A DNA stretch of 64,000 bases from Golubevia sp. BC0850 (taxonomy: Eukaryota > Basidiomycota > Exobasidiomycetes > Golubeviales > Golubeviaceae), in the NCBI GenBank assembly GCA_012976225.1, contig JAAVVG010000022.1:310001-374000 (forward strand), in the 5' to 3' direction. Made by a program: the position numbers and the translations under genes. Every line of letters begins with the position of its first letter. Within the stretch, counting starts at the first letter, position 1. This document shows, piece by piece, positions 11,352 through 21,732 of the stretch. A model generated the notes under the pieces. It saw only the letters and a program-made list of their open reading frames with translations, was not told the DNA's origin and ran no database searches.

Positions 11352-13051
11352 TCAGAGCTCGTCTTCTTCCAAGATACTTCCAACGTCCTCTTCAACGGCA
11401 CTTGCATCGTCTTCTTCCTCAGAACTTTCATCGCCTTCCACCACGACACTTGCGTCGATCTTAACCCAGTAAGGAGAAGGGGCGACAATCTTAATACGGT
11501 TGAGGATCCTCATAGTTGAATCATAAAGAACAACTTCCACCGTCTCTAAATTGGGAGTGTTGAATTCGTACTGCTCTCCAGTCCATTTAACGTCTTTATA
11601 ATAGGTGTTCTCCTCAATTTCATTGACCATGGATAGCTCTCTCAAGTTCTGAGGGGCGCTTTGAAGAACAGCCAACAAGTCATCCACATCGAGAGATGAT
11701 TCTCGTATCCCATTTCATCACCACTTTCAGGCTCTTCAATAGCGTTTAGATCGATGACTTCCGCACTTTGGAAGAATTTGGTATTCCTGAAATTGAAACC
11801 GACAAGCTCGGTAGTAGAGATCTTGTTGACTGAAGGGAAACATTGAAAGTCAATCTTACTCAAATTCATGATTCCACAATAACCTTCACATTCTGGCTCA
11901 TAATCGTCCTCATTATAATCAAATGCTGAACCTGTAGAATCCTCATCGATGTAATTATCACATTCCCGCCTCCCTTCCAACCCTTCCCTTCTTTCTTTCC
12001 GTTCTAAGTCTGAAATTCTTTCCTCCGGATTATTGTAACGTTTCTCTTCGATTAAGCAAGGGAAAGTCGTAAGTTTTAAGCATTTACGAGCTAATACGAT
12101 CGCTTCATAAGTTGCGGAGCATTGATAAAGATTGACCACGAAGAAGATAGAAGTTAAAGATTTCGCTGAACTCTCTAATATTGGGATGATAGCCTTAAGC
12201 CACATCGGAGTACACGTATCCTCAAATATTAATTCCACAGAATTCAAAGTGTCACTTGAGATTCTGGCGAAGGTACTAAGGATAGAAGAAGCTTGCTGTG
12301 CGTCGAAGCTTAAGGTCAGCTTGATGTTTCTCCAAAAGTTCTGGTCCGCTCCGAGCTGAAGTTCTCAATGCTTGCTGACTCTGAGGCATCTGACCCTATA
12401 CTTTAGATCTAGGAAATTGAAGACTTGCTGAATCATCTCTCTTGGGAGGTAGAGAGGGTCCCTACTCTCGAATCTCATTCCAGAAACAGCTTTCTCGGCC
12501 AGAATTTCCAAAGAGACCAGTCTGCCGAGAGTGAAGGCATGCTCATTTCTTGTGCATTTCGGTTTTCATCGGCCATCGTTTTCTGAGCCTTCGAAAGAAA
12601 GCACTGGCCGAGGCAGATGTTGCGCTGAAGAAAGATGGAGGACGAAGTGGGGTCGCAAGCATCTCATCACTCAACGCAGCCTTTGTCTAGAGAAGATCCT
12701 AATTATTCGACACCATAACTCACCTCTGGATTGTCAGGCTCGATGTTCATGGCCTTGCTAGCATCCTCGATGGCCTCATCGATCTTTCCAAGAGAGAGTC
12801 GAGCTGAAGAACGAGCCAGAAGGAATGGGACCCATTCGTCTCCTTCGAGGTTAGACAGTGACTTCAGAAAGAGAACACCAATGAATTGAAAAAGTGCCCT
12901 AGGGTCAGTTGCTACTGCGAAGAAAAAGGAATGCCCTGTTTTCTTTTTCGCTCTCCTTTTCCTTCCGCTCACTCACCTCGTCGCACTTTGTTATAACAGT
13001 GCTGTAATCGTTTCTCCCCAGAGCCTCCTGAACTTCAGAGATCTTTGCCAT
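11352..13051 (-). pseudogene. Decayed TPR / F-box / LRR gene (Dia2/Pof3-like)
   Basis: The architecture matches Dia2/Pof3, SCF receptors with N-terminal TPRs, an F-box and leucine-rich repeats. Exon 1 (13051-12977) encodes MAKISEVQEALGRNDYSTVI; exon 2 (12861-12724) encodes a TPR, ARLSLGKIDEAIEDASKAM. After an intron, YLPREMIQQVFNFLDL then RVRCLRVSKH (near 12440-12368) is a clear F-box. LRR-like sequence follows, e.g. NFWRNIKLTLSFDAQQ. The frame is broken: an in-frame TGA at 12367-12365 falls where a Trp often follows LRVSKH; the frame also shifts near 11712, where LDVDDLLAVLQSAPQNLREL continues in another frame to 11352; a third shift is likely near 12540. No plausible intron removes these. 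It is either a recently lost gene or a region with sequencing errors. Confidence 0.6.
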
Positions 13052-13639
13052 GAAGTGGAAGACGACGGGAGAGACACCTCGAGGGAGGTGAAGAAAATGT
13101 GTTTGAAGTTCGGGAAGGAAGATGAGAACAAGAGTTCAAGACGATCGAGCAGCGACCCCGGAAAGACGTCCCATTCCTTATCTGCTCTCTCGACTCTCAA
13201 TTTGAATTACGGTTGGGGAAAAGTAAGAATCCGAGTGAGAAAGAGCGATGACATGACGATGACGCAAAACTTATAAAGGATCTCTCAAAATCTTCCACCC
13301 ACCTACAACCTTCTTCACCCCGACGACATTCGGATCGAACGGATACACAAGTTAAAAAAAAGAGAATAGCCCAAAAGTTTGAATTCGGAACCCTTATCAA
13401 AAGAGGTGATCAATACATCTTAAGGCTACATCCAGAATCCAGCGTAACTGGGTTGCTATGGATTCGAAGCTTCTGCCATTCCCCACCAGTGAGAATAAAA
13501 AAGAGAGGGAAAATGGAAACAAAAGAGAGAGAGTACAGAAGTCGAATACACTTCCTAGACTGAAGATCAACTTCAGTGGTAGGAACCTGAAACAGAGAGT
13601 AGGGGAGGAGAAGGGGGGGAAACAAAGCTGGGAAAACTT
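13052..13639. other. Intergenic spacer
   Basis: Upstream region of the decayed F-box gene and 3' flank of the beta-barrel gene. The short open frames (13055-13276 plus, 13197-13400 minus, 13410-13643 minus) have no recognised domain and overlap one another. Nothing else is seen. Confidence 0.45.
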
Positions 13640-14577
13640 TCAACAGCTGGAACCAGATGATGACTTGGAAGAATGGAATGGCTTCTTGGATGGCCTCTTG
13701 GATTTCTTCTTTTGAGACTTGTTGGAGGACTCGCTCGAACCAGAAGATGAGGAGTCGAGTGATGGATCTGACGACGACGATGATGAAGAGTCGCCCATTG
13801 AAGATCCACCGGTGTTGGAGGAGTCACCGTTTGAAGATCCACCGTTTGAAGATCCACCGTTTGAAGATCCAGCTTCTGAAGAATCACCGCTGGAAGAACC
13901 ACCGTTTGAAGAGCTGCCCTTTGAAGAACCGGCGGTGGAAGAACCAGTCGAACCAGTCGATCCAGATCCACCACCTGAAGAACCGTCCATAGTGTAACTG
14001 ATTGGGAAGACACCTTGATCTTCAGTACCTCCCAATGCTTGGAAGAGAGCTGGTGACATGTCGAGACCTGAAGAGGAGGGGAGAGGAGAGAGTGACGACA
14101 AGAAGACGGTGACGACGTCAGCCAGTGAAGATTGGCAGTCTACTTAAACAGTGATGAGTTAACTCACTGCCACTCGAACATCCCGGGCACAAGTCGACAA
14201 CAGTCGCTGTTTGAACGATGTTGGTATCCAAGTTGGTAATTGAAACAGACTTGCCACATGCAGAGGTGGTGTCTCCTGAGACGTCTGGCTCTGCAATGGC
14301 AACGACCATTTCACTGTCCGAGTTGGTGCCACCGCAGTCTATAAGAAGAGAAGAGAAGAAAGAAGAGGTTAGGAAGGTGATGGAAGAGGAAGAAGGTTGA
14401 TGGTGACCGTAACGACGATCACTCACTTCCGAGACCAACAGCGTAGAAGGTAGCCTGACCAGCGCGTTTTCTCATTCTGATAATGCTATCATGACTTGTA
14501 GTTCTTGCTTCAGTCAATGAAGCGACGGAGAAGGATAAAAGAACCATAGAGACAACGGTGGTGAAAGAGAATAGCAT
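13640..14577 (-). CDS. Secreted double-psi beta-barrel (RlpA/barwin-like) protein with Gly/Ser tail
   Basis: Three exons: 14577-14427, 14338-14168 and 14067-13640, giving 249 residues. The N-terminus is a signal peptide (MLFSFTTVVSMVLLSFSVAS). A dibasic site (RMRKR, about residues 37-41) follows, and mature sequence would begin AGQATFYAVGLG. The double-psi beta-barrel then reads NCGGTNSDSEMVVAIAEPDV, CGKSVSITNL, TVVDLCPGCSS and LDMSPALFQALGG, the pattern of expansin-, barwin- and RlpA-like fungal secreted proteins. After about residue 125 comes a tail of imperfect Gly-Ser-Ser-Asn-Gly repeats and then a Lys/Ser-rich end (KSQKKKSKRPSKKP). The tail suggests wall or extracellular matrix attachment (inference). 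No enzymatic activity can be assigned. Neighbours give no functional link. Confidence 0.85.
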
Positions 14578-15468
14578 GGTCGGTTGAAAGTTGAAGGAAG
14601 CTTAAAAAGAGTGGTGGGGGAAAATGTTGCGAACAAAGGTTCAGAACAGAGGAGGGATCCTTTTTATGATTTTTCCAAAACCCTTGAAGAAAGTAGGGGA
14701 GGGTGTAGGAAGTGAAGTTTCCACGTGAAGCTAGCCTCGATTTGGAATCCAGCTGCAGCATCTGCGCGTCTTCGAGAGGCGAGATGGGAAAGATCCCAAT
14801 GCGGCTGAACAGTATTCAGTGAGAAATTCCCTCCAAACAGCCAGTCTTGTAGGAGGATAGATCTTGTGTCTTCGAATTCCTGAAAGAAATAGGGAAGGAA
14901 TAGGGCGGAAACGAGATCTGACTCGCTGACTCGAGTGGCGGATCTGAGGTCAATTGTTTCGACATTCGTCTTGGTAGTACAGCGGACGCATCTTCGATAT
15001 TTTCAAAGGTACTACTTAGTTCCAAAAAGAAGGTTTGGGGTAAAGGGGGAGAGCTGAGAACTGGAAACATTGGATAGAAAGAAGAGGAGAGGGGGGGGGG
15101 AAAGATTTCGTCTTGCTGTCTCAAATCCAGCGGTCTCTCCAAAAACCCAGGTATGGAAAGGTTGAGGTCAACAGAACATGCGAGAGTGGGAAGAAGAAAG
15201 GAAATCCAAATTTAAATTGTCAGTTCATTGAAGTTGTGCAATGTAGAAAGGGGGAAAAGAAAGAGAATTTAAGGGGTTAAGGGTTTACTTCAACTTCATT
15301 TGATTTAAATCACAACCGAGTAAAAGATCTCGAGATTTTGAAATCATAATCGAGGGGAAAGGAAGAGGAAGAGGAAAGGTTTCCAAAAAGAAAGAAGGGG
15401 TTTCAGTAAATTTGACATCTCCAATTTTTGAGCCCTTGGCTTTGACTTCTAAACTCTGTTTCTCAAAT
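14578..15468. other. Intergenic region
   Basis: Upstream of the beta-barrel gene, with a CATAAAAA motif on the minus strand (14668-14661) about 90 nt before its ATG. A G-run of 10 lies at 15091-15100. The open frame 15142-14816 (minus, 108 codons) has low-complexity Ser/Pro/Phe content and no domain, so it is not called. Confidence 0.5.
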
Positions 15469-16777
15469 TTACTTCTCCTCATAAACATGTTTAGATCTTG
15501 ATCCTTGAGCAGTCATTCCTCTTCCAGCACCAATAATTCCAACTGCAAAAGAGGTTGATCGGCAAAGAGGAGAAGAAAGGAATTCAGGATCAGCGTTCCA
15601 TCTCACTTTGAAACCATTCGCATCTCTCTTAACTCTTACCATCTCTCTTGGTTAAAAAGTGATACTAACCTTTGGCTAAAGGATCATCAGGAGTTTTAAA
15701 CATACTTTCCTTTCCCACTCCACTTTTCCCTTTCTGAGCTCCCTTTTTAGCAAATTTTTGCCAACTCTGTTGTTTCCCTTTAGCTTCCTCTGATTTGGTT
15801 TGATTCCTCTCATTTTTCTTTTCGTTTCTACGTTTCTTTCTTTCTCTTTCTTGATCTTCTGTAGATCCAATAGGTTTACTTGTACTTCCACTTGTCATTC
15901 CTGGAGGAGGAGGAGGAGGAGGTTGAAATTCAGAAGGAGGTGGTGGTGGTAAAGGTGAAGAACTGTTTCCGATTCCAGAACTTGATGGTGGTGGTGGTAA
16001 GGGAGATGAGAAACCAGAAGAGGGATTGGTAGAAGAAGAAGTTTCTAAAGTTCGTTTCTTTGGATTTGTTGAATCGGTTTGTTTTAAAGGTTTTAGATCG
16101 GAGGAGGAAACTTGTTCGGTTGAATCATAACTTTTGAAAACTATTGTGTAGATTGGAGAGGTTGGAGATCCACCTATCGAGGTGATTCTTGCTGGGTAGA
16201 ATTTACCATCCTGGGAGAGGAGGGAGGGAGAAGCTAGGTAAGCACCACGTCCCTTTCTGAACATAGAGAAATACTTTCTGATTTTTTCGAGAGTTCAATG
16301 ACATGACCTGAAGGAATGATTTCCATCTGGACACTTCATCCTGGTGGCTTCTATGATCTGGAAATCCCTTCAGAGCCCTCCTCACCAATCGGCATCTCTT
16401 GAAATACACACCTTATATCTAGCCATGACCTGATCTCCACTCTTCCAACTAGGTTCAACTTCCTTGTCTGGTGCCGCTTCTCTCTTCCCTTTACGATCTT
16501 TTGAACCTGCAGAAGGTACACTTGGACCAGCCTGTTGTTGAGCTAGTTGACGAGTCAAATCGATTAGATCAGTCAGTTCTTGTTTCAAGTTGAGTAATTC
16601 TGAATCTGTCGGATCAACTTCTAGGGCTTGCTCAACTGATGAAAGCTGATGCTCATACATTTGGATTCTGCGAGGGGAGAGTGAGAGAGAGTGGGTCAGA
16701 TGAGATGTTGGAGTGAGAATTGGTCAAGGGTGAAGAGTGAGGATGTGGAAATGGTTTGCTTACTCTGCTGATTCCAT
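15469..16777 (-). CDS. SPF30/SMNDC1: Survival-of-motor-neuron-related splicing factor 30 (Tudor protein)
   Basis: Four exons: 16777-16764 (14 nt), 16667-16412, 16210-15670 and 15542-15469, giving 294 residues. SPF30 binds dimethyl-arginine on Sm proteins and promotes tri-snRNP joining to the spliceosome in the nucleus. The N-terminal helix reads MESAEIQMYEHQLSSVEQAL; the Tudor domain is split by intron 2, WKSGDQVMARYK joined to DGKFYPARITSIGG, then YTIVFKSYDSTEQV (about residues 78-125). A Pro-rich stretch with runs of five to seven prolines follows, then a Lys/Arg-rich segment, and the C-terminal GRGMTAQGSRSKHVYEEK. The tiny first exon is supported by phase. The gene is head to head with VMS1, with 349 bp between starts. 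Confidence 0.85.
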
Positions 16778-17126
16778 TTTTGAAGATAGGGTTAAGGTTA
16801 GATGATTTCAGGAGATTGATGTTTGGTGTACAGTGGAGAGAAAGAAGTCGCAACTTCTTCCTTCTTGATACCAAAAACCACTCTCCTCACAGGAAAGAGC
16901 AGCTAATATCAGCTGAGCCTCGCACAGAAACTGAATCATCAAGACGGCATCATTACTTCGAGTGAGCAGTAGAGTCGTTAGAGCTTCAACTTCTTCTTCA
17001 TCTTCATCTTGCACTTTCACTTTCACTTTCACTCCACTCTATTCTCAGACCCAATTACTCAGCTCATCGTCCGACATCTTCTATCCTTCAACCTCTAATT
17101 TCTTTCACTTTGGATCTGTCAATAGA
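16778..17126. promoter_or_regulatory. Divergent promoter region SPF30 / VMS1
   Basis: Shared upstream region of two head-to-head genes. It contains a pyrimidine-rich stretch with CTTCTTCAT and CTTTCA repeats at about 16980-17035. The frame of VMS1 stays open upstream to 16962 but lacks an ATG there, so the region is treated as non-coding. Confidence 0.45.
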
Positions 17127-19987
17127 ATGTCTTCTTCCTCTTCTTCCACTCAAGATGTCTCTCAGTCTCAACCGCTGCCACCTCTAAATCCAATCCTCTC
17201 AAAGTCACTCTACGCATTTGATCTTCCACTTTCAATCCTCAACGAATTAGCTTTAAGAAGATCAACTCTACCTCAATTGAATGAAAATCAAGAGTCCACT
17301 TCAAAACCATCCTCAAGTGCTTCTAGTTCGTCTTCCTTGAGTTGTTCAATCTGTCCACCTCATTCTTCTGCTCCAACTCCAGCTGCTCATAGAGCTCACT
17401 TAGCAACTGATTGGCATAGATTCAATTTAGTAGCCAGTAGAGCTGGTAAAGGAAAGGGAAGACAGGTTTTAAGAGAAGAAGAATTCGAGAAATTGGTTGA
17501 TGGTGAGTACATAATAAGTTCAAGGTTGAAGTCATGGTTCGATCGAGGTTGTAGACTGAGATTTGTCCAATTTTCACTCTATCTCTCTCTCCTTCAGAAT
17601 TGGAATCAGATTCTGAAGAAGAACAAGAAGATTCCTCTTCGGATTCAGAAGCGGAAGAAACGGATCTAACATCTACAAAGACTCGATCTTCTTCTACTCT
17701 TATCTCTAAATTACTCTCCAAGTTGTCAATCTCGTCTTCTGAAGATCAAATTGAATCTCAATCAACGGAATCAATTCAAGAAATCGATGAACTTGAAGAT
17801 TCAGCTTCCTTAAATCCAAATTCTGGAATCCCAAGATCTCCACTTTATTGGTTCGTCTCCTCTTCTTCAACTCCTTCAAGTGAGAACTCTATCAAATTAG
17901 ATCAAACTCAATTAGGAGTTTATAGATCATTATTTCCATTCCCTTCTTCTGAAGAATTAGAAAACGACAAATCTTGGCATTCGAAAACGTTGAATTCTAT
18001 TCAAGCAGGTCATTTCATCTCTTCAAACCCTCATTCAAGGAATTCCAAAACTCCATCAGCGAAAAGATTGAAAGGTAGTGGAATTCAAGATTCAGCAATT
18101 CCATTAGGTTTGGTAGTTGTAGATGGTAGGAATCTGTTAAAATCAATGGGTTTAACTCAAGACATAGAAGAAGAGGAAGAAGATGGTTCAGAAAGTGATT
18201 CTTCTTTTGAAGAAGTTGAAACCGAAAGTTCTTCTGTCTTATCAAGCTCAACTCAATTTACATCCTCACCGAATGACGGACTTTTGATTCCACCTCCAAC
18301 TTCAAATCCTCGAACTTTTACGATTATCTTATTTGGAGGTGGACATTTTGCTGCTTCTATTATAGCTTTACCTTTAAGTTATACTCCACCTACAAAAAAG
18401 GGGGTTTCAGAAAAAGGAGTGATGGTCTTAGCATCTAAGACCTTTCATAGATACACTACTAGAAGAAAACAAGGAGGAGCTCAATCTGCTCAAGATGGAA
18501 GTGGTAGTTTCGCAAAATCTGCTGGAGCTAGTTTGAGAAGAGCTGGTGAAGCTGCATTGAAAGAGGAAGTTAGAGAATTGTTGAATACTAGAGTTTGGAG
18601 GAAATTACTTGGAGATACTGAAAGGGTTTTCGTTCAAGGTGGTGGAAGAGAAGCTAAGGGAATGATTTGGAACTGGGAAAATACTAGTGGAGGTAAGAAC
18701 AAATTCAATGAGGTCACTGGATCTCCTTTGGAAGAAGCTAGAAGAGATGGTAGAGTTCAAAGCATTCCTTTCGTTACTAAGAGACCTACTTTAAGTGAAT
18801 GTTTGAGAGTCTTCTTTGAATTGACTAGAGTTAAAATCACGAGGAAAAGTCAGGAGGAACTTAGGATTGAAGATGAGAATTATTGGCAACTTTTGAGAGG
18901 AGGAAAGAAAGGTGAAAGAGAAAGAGAAAGATTGGAAGGGATCAAGAAAAGAAAAGAAGAGGAGAAATTGAAGAAAAAGCAGGAGGAAGAAAGGAAATTG
19001 AAGGAGAAAATAGAAAATCAAAAAGTTCAACTCAGTCTTGAAGAGATTAGAAGGAGAGATCGATTTGAAAGATTGGTTGAAATCGTTAGGAAAGGAAAAT
19101 TGGGTGCTATGATTGATCTTTTAGGAAAATATGAGAAAGATTTATTTAGGAAGAATGGAGATTGGGAAAAAGGTGAGATTATTGGGAAAGATGAGGAAGA
19201 AGTTGTTGATGAAGAACAAGCGATAGCTTGGAGTAGAGAAAGAATCAATTCCCCTTTACCTACTTGGTGGAGAATTGAACAAAGTCATTTAGATCCAAAG
19301 AGTAAATCTTCAACTTCAAATTCTTCTATTAATGGTGAATCTCCAAGTCTCACTGGAATGAGTGGAAGTTTAATCCCAAACACCTTACTTCAATTAGCTT
19401 CTGAAATTGGGGATGAAGAGATCTTGAAATACCTTTTGATCGAAAGAAGAGCTGATCCTACGATTTCTATCACTCCAATCTCAAAAGTCAATTTCACCTC
19501 CACTTCAACTTCAGAAGAACCTTCCTATCCTCATCGAACAGCTTATGATCTTCTACCATCAAAATCATCAAGAAATCTTTTCAGAAGAACTATGGCCTTA
19601 AATCCAGATTGGTATGCTTGGGATTCAATGACTTTTGGTGGTGCAAGAGTTCCAGCTCCTTTATCTCTTGAAAAAGAAAATGTGAAGAAAGAGAAAATGA
19701 AAGATAGGAGAAATATGTTGAGAGAGAAAGCTAAGGCTAGAGAAGCTAGTAAACCTACAACTCCTGTTCAAACTCCAACTCCAGTGAAAGTGGAAGAAGA
19801 AAAGAAAGAAGTTAAGAGTAATCCAAGTAGGAATAGATTGGGTGGTTCTGGTGCTGGTTTACCTAATGCTCTTAGAAATAGAAGAGATGAAGATGCTGGC
19901 TTGACTCCTGAAATGAAATTGAGGATTGAAAGAGAGAAAAGAGCTAGAGCTGCGGAGGCTAGGCTGAAAGGGTTGGCTGGGAAATAG
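17127..19987 (+). CDS. VMS1: Vms1/ANKZF1 peptidyl-tRNA endonuclease (ribosome quality control)
   Basis: Two exons, 17127-17502 and 17598-19987, giving 921 residues. Vms1 releases stalled nascent chains from 60S subunits by cleaving peptidyl-tRNA and counteracts CAT-tailing, including on mitochondrial import substrates. A C2H2-like finger begins CSIC and ends HLATDWHRFNLVA (about residues 73-105). The release-factor-like VLRF1 domain contains TIILFGGGHFAAS and the catalytic loop HRYTTRRKQGGAQSAQDG (Gln of GGAQ near residue 417). A Lys/Glu-rich coiled coil follows (about 555-600), then ankyrin-like repeats (LLQLASEIGDEEILKYLLIE), and a C-terminal VCP/Cdc48-interacting motif, REKRARAAEARLKGL. 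ATG 17127 is the first in frame. The order matches yeast Vms1 and human ANKZF1, but the acidic insertions make this copy longer. Confidence 0.93.
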
Positions 19988-20545
19988 GCGGATCGAGTTT
20001 TGTATTATACAGATTGCTTTTGTTGCTTGCTGGTTCTAATTCACATTTTGAGTCTAGCTCTTGAATGGTTGTAGAAGGCATGATGGTGGATGATTTCAAG
20101 GAACGATGCGCCATTTTTGAATCGACTCACTTTCGAGTCTCCCTTCCAGCATCTTCAGTAAGATCCATCTCTACTCTATGAGTCTGCTCGAACATCTTTT
20201 TGTGATTGGAGTGCTTCATCCTCACGCTGCCTCCGGCGGCAGCTTCTTATAGCTAGCTCATTTTCGTTTTGCCACCCCCTTCGATGTCAACTCCCATGGG
20301 ATTCAGGCTTTCTGTTTTTCGATATGTAGATCTCAGAGAGTGTGCCAAGATGCTATCAGTTAGCTTCAAGCTAGAACCTTTTAGATCTCAAGACACGCTG
20401 CTGTCGACGTCATCGAACATCATCTCCCACGCGGTCAGAACGTCTCGAATATAAGAAGACGGAGGTGAAGTTTTCTTCTTCTCTCATATTGAACAAACTA
20501 ACCAATCAAGCCTCTTCAAAAGAGCCTCATTTCCCGACTTCAAAA
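19988..20545. other. Intergenic region upstream of the Kre9-like gene
   Basis: 3' flank of VMS1 and promoter of the Kre9-like gene. A TATAAG motif lies at 20450-20455, 96 nt before the next ATG. No gene is seen; the frame 20269-20454 lacks any domain. Confidence 0.5.
20450..20455 (+). promoter_or_regulatory. TATA-like box of the Kre9-like gene
   Basis: TATAAG 96 nt upstream of ATG 20546. Spacing agrees with similar motifs before the elongase, DHA1 transporter and PrpD genes in this window. Function is inferred from position only. Confidence 0.4.
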
Positions 20546-21442
20546 ATGTCAGACACCACACCCTCCGTCTCACCCATCCTAAGCCCTAGCCCGGATCATC
20601 CATGGTGAGTTCTCCAAAATTCAGGAGAAGTGGAGGACCTCCCCTCTTAGACTGTCGATTGAAGAGCTCTACTGAAGCCCTCTTTTGATTTCCAAATCTT
20701 AATTCGTAGGGTCGTAGGAATCACCAACAAGTTGGAGTGGAAAGATGCGACCTGGAATGAATCGATCTCGGACCACAAGTACGTAAATGGAATGCCATTT
20801 GACGTTTACTTTTCTTCGAACTCAGGGACTTACCTGAACGGCAGTTTTTGCGAAGAGTGTGCTCAATTAGAAAGTTACCAGCCTTCGTTCTCAGGCTCTC
20901 TGCCATCATCTCGTGAGTAGAGAAGCCCGAGACCTTCTGCCCCCCCCCTTCCAACTGAGACAGAGTCTCGCACTTCCTTATCCTCAGTTCAAGGAACCTC
21001 GGGCTCTGTTGGAGTGACCTTGCCAAAAGATTGTACTCGTGAGTCGAACATATTGAATCGACCCTTCTAGACTTCCATCAGTATACACCCGTTCTTCTCT
21101 GATCCTCTCTTCTCTTCTGATTCTGAAGCCGGCGAGTATATGATGTCATGGAGATACACAGTCCCTGGAGATCCAAACGTCGAATTCAGCGACGTCATTT
21201 ATTACTTCGCCTCTCAGAACTTCACCGTCTTGACTGCTTACGAGGATGCACCAAAGGTCATCGAGGCTGAATCTTCGACCGACTCGGCTTTGGGATCTGG
21301 CAGAAGTGAGTGCTATTAGCAGATGCCTATTGGAAGCTGTTCTTGGACTGACCTTTCCCACTTTCCCTGGACCGCGTTCACAGGCTCCAAACTCATCTTA
21401 GCAGGATTGACGGCTTTCTCTCTCCTAGCTGCCATGCTCTGA
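20546..21442 (+). CDS. Kre9/Knh-like Ser/Thr-rich surface protein with GPI-type tail
   Basis: Five exons: 20546-20604, 20710-20912, 20988-21038, 21129-21305 and 21384-21442, giving 182 residues. The first two exons give SPSPDHPWVVGITNKLEWKD, the Trp-containing opening of fungal Kre9/Knh-type beta-sandwich domains, which occur in wall-associated proteins. Later exons continue the sandwich: GSVGVTLPKDC, GEYMMSWRYTVPGD, VIYYFASQNFTVL. The C-terminus, SSKLILAGLTAFSLLAAML, is a small-residue site followed by a hydrophobic tail, as in GPI-anchor signals. Oddly, the N-terminus (MSDTTPSVSPILSPS) has no signal peptide; an unrecognised upstream exon is possible. The acceptor of exon 4 is AAG. Domain assignment is moderate because it rests on pattern rather than strong motifs. 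Confidence 0.6.
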
Positions 21443-21732
21443 GCTCCTACCTTTTTGTTTCTGGATTTCATGACTCCTTTGTAGATAACTTTTCATGAAT
21501 GATGAGCAGCTGTCCTTTATTCGAGCTGGCATTTGAGGGTGACATCCCTTTTCAAGCCACGACACTGGATGAGGGAAGGAATTCTATTGAAGAGTAGGAG
21601 GGTATATTTGAGAGAGCTTGCTTCAAAGAAAGAGAAAGAATGCTGTTTGGCGTGATGTGATGTTCTGAAGATCATCATTGGATGAGGCTGGCTGAAAGGA
21701 GAGGAATAAGAAAAGAGAGACAATTTTGGTAG

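Noticed and set aside
14816-15142. A 108-codon minus-strand frame as a small secreted protein
   Set aside because: Composition is low complexity, there is no signal peptide, and the frame includes the translated G-run; no support beyond being open.
16962-17126. An upstream extension of VMS1 as a mitochondrial presequence
   Set aside because: The frame is open but has no ATG before 17127; the region looks like a pyrimidine-rich leader.
17502-17597. A tRNA gene suggested by GGTTCGATCG in the first VMS1 intron
   Set aside because: The intron is only 95 nt, no A box or acceptor stem pairs with it, and intron boundaries fit the protein.
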